Assembly: GCA_035415725.1 (NCBI GenBank)
Contig: DAOOGN010000027.1
Location: 1 to 40,809 of the forward strand
From: DSWT01 sp035415725
GTDB lineage: Bacteria; Chloroflexota; Anaerolineae; B4-G1; SLSP01
DNA: 40,809 nucleotides
Reading direction: 5' to 3'
A program made the position numbers and the translations under genes. Below the pieces are notes generated by a model that saw nothing but the letters and a program-made list of their open reading frames with translations, was not told the DNA's origin and did not search any database. Below, piece after piece: positions 31,890 through 40,809 of this stretch (its first letter is position 1; every line of letters starts with the position of its first letter).

Positions 31890-33497
31890 ATGGCACCTCG
31901 GCAACAGACGGCACATCCCACACATCCTGAGGTCGATGCCGCAAAGCAACACGAACACGACCCTAATGCAGACATCTGGGAAGAAGAACTCGATCCAGAA
32001 GCCGCTGAAGAGGGTAACGCAAACTTCAGCGCTGCTACCACAAGCCACGAAGAGGCCGAAGAATGGGACGAAGAGCCGTCACCAGATGAGCTGGAAGAAA
32101 TAGAAGAAGAGCTGTCAAAACCGCTCATCGTCGAAGACCTCGTGGATGATCCGGTGCGGATGTATCTGCGTGAAATCGGCCGCGTCGATCTCCTGGAACC
32201 TTACCAGGAAGTCTGGCTTTGCATCATTCGCGAAGCTGCGGCACAACTGGGAATCGTGTGCGATAGGGTCGCTATGGCCGCGGAACCGGAGGCCATGGAA
32301 GCCAACGTGCTGGATATTTACAAGCAAGCCCGCAGCGCCTGGATCGACAGTCAGCATGCGGCCAAAAGCAAAGGCCTGACCACCCTCAGCGCCACCGAAT
32401 TTCTCACGGAAATTCTTCAGCAACAACAGGTGCTCATCGCCGAAAAAGCGTCGAACCTCTACGCTTATATGGGGCCGAACCAATGGGGCGACGATCCTCA
32501 CTGGCGTCCCGTTATTTTGGCACTTCTGCGCGCGGCAACGTTCCTGTATCTACTCCCCCCGGAACTGGTGGACTTCATCCGCCAAAAGGTAACGTGCAGC
32601 GCCCGCTGGCCCTCCCTACCGCAGATACGGGTACGCATCCACCCCGAAACGGTTTTCGACTGGTGGGGACGCATCGAAGTGCTGGCCGCCGAAGCCCAAC
32701 AAATGCTCGTCCGCGCCAACCTGCGACTGGTGGTCAACATCGCCAAACGCTATGTGGGGCGTGGCGTCTCTTTCCTCGACCTCATCCAGGAAGGCAACAT
32801 CGGTTTACTGCGCGCCGTCGAGAAGTTCGATTACATGCGCGGATACAAATTCTCGACCTACGCGACGTGGTGGATTCGCCAGGCCATCAGCCGGGCCATC
32901 GCCGACCAGGCGCGCACCATTCGCATCCCCGTGCACATGGTCGAGACGATCAACCGCTTGATGCGTGCCCAACGCCGCATGACGCAGGAGTTGGGACGGG
33001 AACCTAACCTCGACGAGCTGGCCCTGGAGATGGACCTCCTGGAACCGGAGGACGTTATCGCTATTACGGAAGCCCGCGCCAGCAACACTTCCCTCTCACC
33101 GCTCCTGGATCGGAAACTGCGCCGGGCGATGTCCAAAGTGCGTCGCATCATCAGCATCTCCCAAGAGCCGATGTCATTGGAAAGCCCGGTGGGGACGGAG
33201 GACAATAGCGAGCTTTCGGACTTCATCGAAGACGACAATCTCCCCGGCCCGATGGACGCGGCGTCGATGCAAATGCTGCGTGAACAACTGCAAAACATCC
33301 TGGACGAGTTAGGACGGCGTGAACGTGAAGTGCTCGAAATGCGCTTTGGCCTCAAAGATGGACATCCGCACACGCTGGAGGAGGTCGGTGAGGCGTTCAA
33401 CGTCACCCGTGAGCGCATCCGGCAGATCGAATCGAAGGCGTTGCGCAAACTCCGTCATCCAGGCCGTAGTCGCAAACTACGAGACTTTTTGACCTGA
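31890..33497 (+). CDS. rpoD: Primary RNA polymerase sigma factor (RpoD/SigA)
   Basis: This 535-residue protein starts with an acidic, variable N-terminus. Region 1.2 (DDPVRMYLREIGRV) follows, then an unusually long non-conserved insert of about 170 residues. Region 2 is full-length: ANLRLVVNIAKRYVGRG, DLIQEGNIGLLRAVEKFDY and KFSTYATWWIRQAI, with the -10 recognition helix. Regions 3 and 4 follow, with REREVLEMRFGLKD and the -35 helix-turn-helix VTRERIRQIESKALRKLRH. This is a complete group 1 sigma factor. ATG 31890 follows GAGGAGGAG, a strong ribosome site. It is encoded just after dnaG, as in many bacteria. Confidence 0.96.
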   Translation: MAPRQQTAHPTHPEVDAAKQHEHDPNADIWEEELDPEAAEEGNANFSAATTSHEEAEEWDEEPSPDELEEIEEELSKPLIVEDLVDDPVRMYLREIGRVDLLEPYQEVWLCIIREAAAQLGIVCDRVAMAAEPEAMEANVLDIYKQARSAWIDSQHAAKSKGLTTLSATEFLTEILQQQQVLIAEKASNLYAYMGPNQWGDDPHWRPVILALLRAATFLYLLPPELVDFIRQKVTCSARWPSLPQIRVRIHPETVFDWWGRIEVLAAEAQQMLVRANLRLVVNIAKRYVGRGVSFLDLIQEGNIGLLRAVEKFDYMRGYKFSTYATWWIRQAISRAIADQARTIRIPVHMVETINRLMRAQRRMTQELGREPNLDELALEMDLLEPEDVIAITEARASNTSLSPLLDRKLRRAMSKVRRIISISQEPMSLESPVGTEDNSELSDFIEDDNLPGPMDAASMQMLREQLQNILDELGRREREVLEMRFGLKDGHPHTLEEVGEAFNVTRERIRQIESKALRKLRHPGRSRKLRDFLT

Positions 33498-33537
33498 TAT
33501 TTGAGGTGTAGTGACAATTTCCAAGCGTTTTTTATAT

Positions 33538-33556
33538 AGGACTTACGCAAATTTCG
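33538..33556 (+). repeat. Repeat A, copy 3: end fragment
   Basis: The first 17 bases of repeat A, AGGACTTACGCAAATTT, are present, but the rest differs. A degenerate candidate for the other end (GGCGTAGACTTTGG) lies near 33667. The gap 33498-33894 otherwise contains repeat C and no gene. Confidence 0.5.
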
Positions 33557-33719
33557 CAATAGCGCAAAACCAATCCTGTGTAGGGTGCAGAGTCACTGGT
33601 TACGTCGTTCCTACACCGTATCTATTCAGGCTAGTAAACCTGACCTTATTCCCTATACCAGGTTTGGCGTAGACTTTGGTAGGCCAGGTGCTTCTGTATG
33701 ACATTTCTATAAGCCCATC

Positions 33720-33864
33720 CCCCCTGCCCCCCTTCCCCTCAGGAAGGGGGATTTTGGGAGGGGGTTGGGGGATGAGAGGGTCAGCACCTGCCGAAGGGGT
33801 AACCTATTATGTGCCCTCCCCAAAGTCCCGTTCGCCACCTGGCAAAGGTGGCTGAATAGTTACC
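33720..33864. repeat. Repeat C, copy 2
   Basis: On the minus strand it begins GGTAACTATTCAGCCACC, followed by TTTGCCAGGTGGCG and AACGGGACTTTGGGG, and ends in C-rich CATCCCCCAACCCCC-type sequence. It is in the opposite orientation to the copy at 40671. Confidence 0.75.
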
Positions 33865-33894
33865 CTACACCAAGCGATCACGCAAGAGGTGCTT

Positions 33895-34305
33895 ATGTTC
33901 AAAAAGATAGAAGTGGCTACACGCACGAAGGTCGATTTTATCGACATCACCGCCGCAATACAGCGGCTGGTCGAGGAAGTGGCCGTTGACGAGGGCATGT
34001 GCTTCATCTACTGTCCCCACACGACGGCGGGCATTGTGCTCAATGAGAATTGGGACCCTGACGTTGAAAACGATGTGGCGATGCTCCTGGCCCGCCTTGC
34101 GCCGGAAGGACTGCCCTATCGCCACAGCGAGGGTAATTCCACGGCGCACATCAAGTCCGTGCTGGTCGGCAGCGATCATTTTGTCTTCGTGCAAGAACGC
34201 CGGTTACAGTTGGGGCGCTGGCAAGGCATCTTTCTCGCCGAGTTCGATGGCCCACGGCGGCGGTCGGTCTGGATCAGGATTATGCAGGACGCCGCCAGCG
34301 GCTAA
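33895..34305 (+). CDS. YjbQ/UPF0047 family protein
   Basis: This 136-residue protein reads MFKKIEVATRTKVDFIDIT, then MCFIYCPHTTAGIVLNENWDPDV with the conserved HTTA and Glu, and ends GRWQGIFLAEFDGPRRR with the conserved WQ and E. This matches the YjbQ/UPF0047 family, a small beta-barrel trimer with reported weak thiamin-phosphate synthase activity; its real job is unclear. ATG 33895 follows AAGAGG and is preferred over GTG 33889. The next gene begins 10 bases after its stop. Confidence 0.92.
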   Translation: MFKKIEVATRTKVDFIDITAAIQRLVEEVAVDEGMCFIYCPHTTAGIVLNENWDPDVENDVAMLLARLAPEGLPYRHSEGNSTAHIKSVLVGSDHFVFVQERRLQLGRWQGIFLAEFDGPRRRSVWIRIMQDAASG

Positions 34306-34315
34306 GGGATCTCGT

Positions 34316-36174
<1,859 letters not shown>

Positions 36175-36178
<4 letters not shown>

Positions 36179-36918
36179 TGAATGGCGAACGGAAAATGGC
36201 GAATGAAGAATTACGCATGACGCATGATGAAGCATCCGGCGCGGAGCGCCTATCTTCCATCTCCAATCTTCCATCTCTACGCTATCGCATCACCTTTGCC
36301 ACGCAGCGGACGCTGGCCTATGTCTCGGTGCTGGAACTGGGCAAAATCTGGGAGCGCAGTCTGCGCCGCGCCGGGATTCCGCTGAAATACGGCCAGGGAT
36401 ACAATCCACGGCCCAAGTTGCACTTCGCCGCGCCGCTGCCCGTGGGCTGCGGTTGTGAGGCGGATCTGCTGGATGTGTGGCTCGAATCGCCACTGACGCC
36501 GGAAGCGCTGTTGACGGCCCTGACGGGCGCAACGCCGCCCGACTTGTCCGTCAGCGACATCCGCCGCGTGCCGGAAGATGAGGCAGCCCTGTCCGAACGG
36601 CTTAGCGCTGCTGAGTATCGGGTGTGGCTACGCGAGGTAGCGCCGGAAGAGGTATCATCGGCCATCGCCGACTTCCTGGACAGCACATCCCTTTCTCTGC
36701 CCAAGCGCGGACACAAATACCAGGGCCAGACCTACGACCTGCGCCCGCTGGTCGAGGAATTGCACCTTGAGAACGCACCTGCGCCGTGGAGCGGTCTGGG
36801 AATGCGACTCCGTGCCCGTCCCGGCGCCACCGGACGCCCCGATGAAGTCTTGAAGGCGCTACATTTGAGCGATGTTCCACAGCGCTGTACAAGGACGCGC
36901 TTGATTTTGGATGGGTGA
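36175..36918 (+). CDS. DUF2344 (TIGR03936) radical SAM partner protein
   Basis: This protein of 247 residues starts at ATG 36175, overlapping the radical SAM stop (ATGA). The domain proper begins at LRYRITFATQRTLAYVSVLEL, continues with WERSLRRAGIPLKYGQGYNPRPKL and FAAPLPVGCGCEADLLD, and ends with RTRLILDG. All of these are standard DUF2344 features. The first about 40 residues are unlike the family: they are encoded by ATGGCGAATG- and ATCTTCCATCTCC-type simple repeats (RLSSISNLPS) that elsewhere in the window are intergenic. They may be translated only because of the coupled start. Confidence 0.88.
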
Positions 36919-36945
36919 ATGGAAGATGGGGGTTTAGAGCACAGG

Positions 36946-37088
36946 GGTTCTCTGGGACTCGGCATGGTGATGGAAAAACGGCTTTAGTTTTTGCCACGGA
37001 TGACACGGATTGCACTGATTTTTTATATTTTGCGTGTCAATCTGTGAAATCCGTGGCTGGTTTCTTATTTCGGGAATCCTGCAGAACC
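36946..37088. repeat. Repeat B, copy 3
   Basis: This 143-base uninterrupted copy starts GGTTCTCTGGGACT and ends AATCCTGCAGAACC. It sits between the convergent ends of the DUF2344 gene and the nucleosidase-like gene. It contains CCACGGAT and ATCCGTGG, which can pair. Confidence 0.8.
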
Positions 37089-37098
37089 AGCACAGTTT

Positions 37099-37824
37099 TT
37101 ATCCGGCTTCGAGTTTCCAGTTGACGCACGCCAGCCAGCCAGGCAGAGCATTGAGCAACCGCGTCATGATGATGCGTGCCTGCGTGCGGAAGAAGGCGAC
37201 GGAACCGTCGTAGGCTTCGCCGCCACCGCTCCCCACCAGATCTGTGACGCCGCGCAGGATAAGGCAACGCACGCCGTTCCGCGCCGTGACGTAGGCGATC
37301 GCGCCGGATTCCCAATCCCCGGCGGCAGCGCCGAAACGCGCGCGCAAGACAGGAACTTCCTCTGCCAGCAGATCGCGGTCACCGGAGAGCAACAGTCCAC
37401 GATGCACCGGCAATGGGTACGGCTCCGCCAGCCACGACAGGTCAAGGTCGGTCGTGTAGTGCGCCAGCGCTGCGGCAGGGTCGCCCATCTGCTCGATGAT
37501 GTCATAGACGAGCGTGCGCTCCGCTAAAACTACATCCCCGCGCGCGATGACTCCCTCGAAGCCGCCGCACGTGCCCAGATTCACGATCAGTTGCGGCCGC
37601 CAGCGGTCGATCCCATACTGCGTCGCGGATGCCGCCGCGATCTTGCCCCATCCCTCGTGGAAAAAGATCACCGTCTCCGTGCGCCCCTCGACTGTGACCG
37701 GCACGGTACACCATTCTCCATAGGGGGAAGCACGCATCCCATCGTGGGCGACTCGCTCTCGCACGACATCCCACTCTTGTCCTGCCGAAACCACGACCAC
37801 CGTCCGAATTGAAGTCTCATCCAT
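37099..37824 (-). CDS. Purine/uridine phosphorylase-family nucleosidase (MTAN-like)
   Basis: This 241-residue protein of the PNP/UDP phosphorylase superfamily has VVSAGQEWDVV near the start, the phosphate/glycine-rich NLGTCGGFEG, and GDWESGAIAYV in place of the usual DMEGAA purine-binding segment. LRGVTDLV and AYDGSVAFF follow, with the conserved D. The group includes 5'-methylthioadenosine/S-adenosylhomocysteine nucleosidase, futalosine hydrolase and related enzymes; I cannot choose among them. ATG 37824 follows GGAGGTCGGT, a clear ribosome site, and was preferred to a longer frame. It is the only minus-strand gene in the right half of the window. Confidence 0.8.
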   Translation of the reverse strand: MDETSIRTVVVVSAGQEWDVVRERVAHDGMRASPYGEWCTVPVTVEGRTETVIFFHEGWGKIAAASATQYGIDRWRPQLIVNLGTCGGFEGVIARGDVVLAERTLVYDIIEQMGDPAAALAHYTTDLDLSWLAEPYPLPVHRGLLLSGDRDLLAEEVPVLRARFGAAAGDWESGAIAYVTARNGVRCLILRGVTDLVGSGGGEAYDGSVAFFRTQARIIMTRLLNALPGWLACVNWKLEAG

Positions 37825-37846
37825 ACCGACCTCCGCCCAAAATAGT

Positions 37847-37875
37847 CGTAGGACGAATTGGCAATTCGCCCTACG
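37847..37875. repeat. REP-like palindrome
   Basis: CGTAGGACGAATTG pairs with CAATTCGCCCTACG around a single central G, with one A-C mismatch in the stem. It lies just upstream of the minus-strand nucleosidase-like gene. The rest of the gap up to 38137 has a small perfect palindrome (CCTCAACAAGTTGAGG, about 38040) and no gene. Confidence 0.65.
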
Positions 37876-38137
37876 CGCCACTTTCATCCAACCGCCGGTG
37901 AACCGCCCCCTTCATGCGGAATTCCCTTGAAAATAGTCCGCCGGTCGATTCGAGACCTGACAACTCACCCCACGCCGCCACCCGAAAGCAAGTATACCCG
38001 AAAACCTCGAAAAAACCCGCTACGGAGCGGCTCGAAAACGCCTCAACAAGTTGAGGACTCCTCCACCGTTTACCTTTTTTCACGAGCGCCAAAGCACTAT
38101 TATCCAGCCATCCAATATCCAGCATCCGGCTACAAAC

Positions 38138-38165
38138 TTGTGACTCCCTGAGAAACCCGTATAAT
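38138..38165 (+). promoter_or_regulatory. Promoter of the CYTH/CHAD gene
   Basis: TTGTGA (38138-38143) is followed after 16 bases by a perfect TATAAT (38160-38165). The predicted start of transcription is near 38172, giving a short leader with an AGGA ribosome site before ATG 38195. Confidence 0.6.
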
Positions 38166-38194
38166 GAATGTGATGCCGCCGCAGGAACGTGCTT

Positions 38195-39784
38195 ATGGAA
38201 ATCGAAGCGAAATTCGCCATACAGAATGCCCAGGCCTACGCGAGGGTGCAGGCTATGGATTCCATCGGGCGTTTCTCGATGGCGGAAGAGCACGTTTACG
38301 ACCTTCACGACACCTATTTCGATACCCCAGACCGCAAGATATGGCAGGCCGGATATGCCTGCCGCCAAAGGGAACAGGACGGCAGCCGTATCATCACTTT
38401 GAAGGCATGGCGCGGCGCCGCCGGCGTCGTCCATCGCCGCGAGGAATGGGAGATGAATCTCCCCACCGCAACAGCGGTCCCGGCGTCGCCGGGTCAATGG
38501 CCGGACAGCGCTGTGCGTCAGCAGACCCTGGCTTTGACCGGCGGGGCACTGCCGACGCCGCTTTTCAGCCTCAAGCAACGACGCCGGGCGCGCTCCATCC
38601 TCTATGCGCAACGCCTCGTCGCCGAACTCAGCCTCGATACAGTGACCCTGTCGCCCGGCGGCAGCGATCAGCCGTTTATGGAGTTGGAAATCGAGCTCAA
38701 AGGAGAAGGCACTGAAGCCGACCTCGCAGCTATTTTGGATTGCCTGACGGACATACCCGGCCTATTGCCTGAGCCGCTCTCGAAATTCGAACGGGGTTTG
38801 GCGGCGCTTGACGCTGCTCCACCCGGCATCACCCCCGACGACACGATAGCCGAGGCCGCGCGCAAGACCCTGCGCTTTCACCTGCGGCGTATGATGCTCA
38901 ACGAGGAAGGGACGCGCGCGGGGAAAGATCCTGAGGCATTGCACGCTATGCGCGTCGCCACCCGGCGGATGCGCACGGCGTTTCGCGTCTTCGCGGATGC
39001 ACTCGATACGAATACGATGGCGCCTTATCTCAAGGAATTACGGCGCACCGGACGAATTCTGGGACACGTCCGCGACCTGGATGTTTTCCGCGCCCAAGCC
39101 CAGGCTTACCTGGACACTTTTACCACCGGTGCGCCCCCGGATCTATCGGTGCTCCGGCGAGCCTGGGACGCCGAATACGAGTACGCGCGGGGTAAAATGC
39201 TCAAGTATTTCGCCAGCCGGCGTTACGCGCGCTTCAAAAGCGAGTTAGCGACGATTCTTGACGCCCCCTTCCCCTACACGGATACAACCATGCCCTGCAC
39301 CCAGGCTATACCCGACCTGGTGAACAGGCGTCTGGACGAATTCTACACCTGCCGGGCCCGGCTTGAGCGCCCCGACGCCACCTTGATTGATTATCATCAG
39401 ATGCGCATTGTCACCAAGAACCTGCGTTATACCCTTGAGTATTGCCGTGAAGTGCTCAGTGCCGACGTCGAACAGGCCATTGACAAGTTGAAAACGTTGC
39501 AGAATCACCTCGGTGCGCTCCAGGATGCCGTTGTCGCCAGTGTCCAATTGCACCATGTCCTCGCCTGGGGGACGTGGACGGCGCCTGGGGACGAAAGCCG
39601 GCGATGGAATAACGCCGCCGTCGTTGCCCCGGATGTTGCCGCCTATCTGGCTTATCAGCAAGCGGAAATCCGGCGTCTGGTCGATTCTTTTCCCGAAGCC
39701 TGGAGACGCTTCGAACGCACGGACTTTGCCCAATGGATTGCTGACGCCCTCGCCGCGTTAGCCGAGAAACCTGCACAAGGTTAG
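38195..39784 (+). CDS. CYTH and CHAD domain protein
   Basis: This 529-residue two-domain protein has an N-terminal CYTH domain (about residues 1-200) that starts MEIEAKFAI, the ExExK signature, followed by DTYFDTPD, YACRQRE, ITLKAW and FMELEIELKGE. These are the acidic and basic residues of the triphosphate tunnel. The CHAD domain (about 215-520) follows, with ALHAMRVATRRMRTAFRVF, GHVRDLDVF and MRIVTKNLRYTLEYC, the conserved His and Arg clusters that bind polyphosphate. It probably hydrolyses or manages inorganic polyphosphate or tripolyphosphate. ATG 38195 was chosen over GTG 38189 because of AGGA 8 bases upstream and the start of the CYTH motif. Confidence 0.93.
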   Translation: MEIEAKFAIQNAQAYARVQAMDSIGRFSMAEEHVYDLHDTYFDTPDRKIWQAGYACRQREQDGSRIITLKAWRGAAGVVHRREEWEMNLPTATAVPASPGQWPDSAVRQQTLALTGGALPTPLFSLKQRRRARSILYAQRLVAELSLDTVTLSPGGSDQPFMELEIELKGEGTEADLAAILDCLTDIPGLLPEPLSKFERGLAALDAAPPGITPDDTIAEAARKTLRFHLRRMMLNEEGTRAGKDPEALHAMRVATRRMRTAFRVFADALDTNTMAPYLKELRRTGRILGHVRDLDVFRAQAQAYLDTFTTGAPPDLSVLRRAWDAEYEYARGKMLKYFASRRYARFKSELATILDAPFPYTDTTMPCTQAIPDLVNRRLDEFYTCRARLERPDATLIDYHQMRIVTKNLRYTLEYCREVLSADVEQAIDKLKTLQNHLGALQDAVVASVQLHHVLAWGTWTAPGDESRRWNNAAVVAPDVAAYLAYQQAEIRRLVDSFPEAWRRFERTDFAQWIADALAALAEKPAQG

Positions 39785-39833
39785 TTATCCAATTCACATC
39801 TATATCAACATCCATATCAAAAGGAGAAACATC

Positions 39834-40496
39834 ATGACCACAAACCCGAAATACATTATTCTGCTGGGGCCACCCGCCGCCGGGAAAGGGACGCAGGCAA
39901 CGCGATTGAGCGAACATCTGCATCTGCCGCACGTTGCCAGCGGCGACCTGTTCCGCTACAATCTCAAAAACGAGACGGAACTGGGCCGCAAAGCCAAGAC
40001 GTATATGGATCAAGGCGCACTGGTTCCCGACGATATCACCATCGCCATGGTGCTCGACCGCTTGAGCCGTCCGGACTGCGCCGGCGGCGCGCTCCTCGAT
40101 GGCTTCCCCCGCACGTTGGCGCAGGCCGAGGCGCTGGACAAAGCGTTGGCGGAGAAGGGCGTCGCCATCAACGGCGTGCTGAACATGATCGTGCCCGACG
40201 ACGTTCTCATCGAGCGCGTGACCGGCAGACGGCTGTGTCGCACCTGCGGTGAACCCTATCACATCAAGTTCAACCCGCCGCAAAAAGAGGGCGTCTGCGA
40301 CAAGGATGGCGGTCCGCTGTACCAACGGGATGACGATACCGAGGCCACCGTGCGCAACCGACTCAAGGTATACTGGGACCAGACCAGCCCGCTCATCGGC
40401 TACTATCGCAGTCAGGGCATCCTGGTCGATATTGACGGCGCGCAGGCGATTGACACCGTGACGGCAGCGTTACAGGCCGCCGTCGCCAATCTGTAA
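39834..40496 (+). CDS. adk: Adenylate kinase
   Basis: This 220-residue enzyme interconverts ATP, ADP and AMP. The P-loop GPPAAGKGT is at residues 12-20, the AMP site VASGDLFRYNL at about 35-45, and LLDGFPRTLAQAEAL near 84-98. The long LID domain (residues about 125-165) begins GRRLCRTCGEPYH and holds a zinc-type ligand set Cys-x2-Cys and Cys-x2-Asp (GVCDKDGG). DDTEATVRNRLKVY follows. ATG 39834 follows AAAAGGAG at ideal spacing. It is not with ribosomal protein genes here, unlike in many bacteria. Confidence 0.96.
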   Translation: MTTNPKYIILLGPPAAGKGTQATRLSEHLHLPHVASGDLFRYNLKNETELGRKAKTYMDQGALVPDDITIAMVLDRLSRPDCAGGALLDGFPRTLAQAEALDKALAEKGVAINGVLNMIVPDDVLIERVTGRRLCRTCGEPYHIKFNPPQKEGVCDKDGGPLYQRDDDTEATVRNRLKVYWDQTSPLIGYYRSQGILVDIDGAQAIDTVTAALQAAVANL

Positions 40497-40504
40497 AAAG
40501 GCAC

Positions 40505-40626
40505 AGGACTTACGCCAGCCTGGCTCGAATCAAGCGGCGGAGGATTTGTAGTGACGCCTTCAGGCGTCTCTTAGGAGCTAAGAACGGCTAAAGCCGTCAC
40601 TACAAACGGAAATTTGCGTAAGTCCT
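40505..40626. repeat. Repeat A, copy 4: full-length, inverse orientation
   Basis: This is a 122-base copy, the reverse complement of copy 1 with very few differences and the same ends. It lies just after adk, where its hairpins could also serve to end transcription or protect the mRNA end. Confidence 0.9.
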
Positions 40627-40670
40627 AAGGCATTGCAGACGCAGATTCCCGCCGGTTTACGTTGATTTTT

Positions 40671-40809
40671 GGTAACTATTCAGCCGCCCTTGCCAGGTGG
40701 CGAACGGGACTTTGGGGAGAGCACATAATAGGTGACCCCTTCGGCAGGTGATGACCCTCTCATCCCCCAACCCCCTTCTCCCCCGCCAGCGGGGAAGAAG
40801 GGGGCAAAA
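40671..40809. repeat. Repeat C, copy 3 (continues past window edge)
   Basis: It begins GGTAACTATTCAGCCGCC and proceeds through CTTGCCAGGTGGCGAACGG and C-rich sequence to the end of the window. It matches the copy at 33720 in the opposite orientation. Nothing else is present in 40627-40809. Confidence 0.75.

Overview
The window looks like a chromosomal segment of a Chloroflexota bacterium, probably Anaerolineae or a related class. This rests on the gene set (large DUF2142 and DUF2723 membrane proteins, Pro/Thr-linked surface proteins, paired radical SAM genes, dnaG next to rpoD) and on the many short mobile repeats between genes. It was judged by reading only; no database search was run.

Positions 1-10833 are an accessory block read entirely on the minus strand. 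Reading 5' to 3' on that strand it holds: an 85-residue ComX-like precursor peptide; a ComQ-like isoprenyl-diphosphate-synthase-fold enzyme; a 59-residue single-pass membrane protein; a ComP-like PDZ/multi-TM/histidine kinase; and a ComA-like LuxR-type response regulator. From comQ to comA the genes overlap by a few bases. After a short gap with a strong dyad-symmetric site come a thioredoxin-like protein and a three-gene ABC-2 transporter with a degenerate M1-peptidase domain. These are followed by a chimeric pseudogene (beta-lactamase-like N-terminus joined to a frameshifted radical SAM protein). At the left edge lies the N-terminus of what looks like a class II lanthipeptide synthetase (LanM). 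I read the first five genes as a ComQXPA-type prenyl-peptide quorum-sensing cassette. That system is classically known from Bacillales; finding it here, with an extra small membrane protein and an Os1348/Nif11-like precursor, is the main discovery of the window.

An IS4-like insertion sequence (11140-12562) with a frameshifted transposase separates this block from a plus-strand envelope/glycan region (12574-20970). That region encodes a hexapeptide acyltransferase, a GT2 glycosyltransferase, a B12-type radical SAM protein, a BNR-repeat surface protein, a GME-like epimerase and an orphan polysaccharide ABC permease.

Positions 21663-40496 are mostly housekeeping genes: RNase D, a beta-CASP RNase, a DUF2723 membrane protein, a LipM-like octanoyltransferase, DUF503, a DUF2142-like membrane protein, DnaG primase, the primary sigma factor, a YjbQ protein, a TIGR03960 radical SAM with its DUF2344 partner, a nucleoside phosphorylase-family protein (minus strand), a CYTH/CHAD protein and adenylate kinase.

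The intergenic spaces hold at least four families of short non-coding repeats with inverted ends (called A, B, C and D here). One A copy is inserted inside a B copy. There are also simple-sequence arrays that run into coding regions. Several promoters sit so close to the start codon that leaderless mRNAs are likely.
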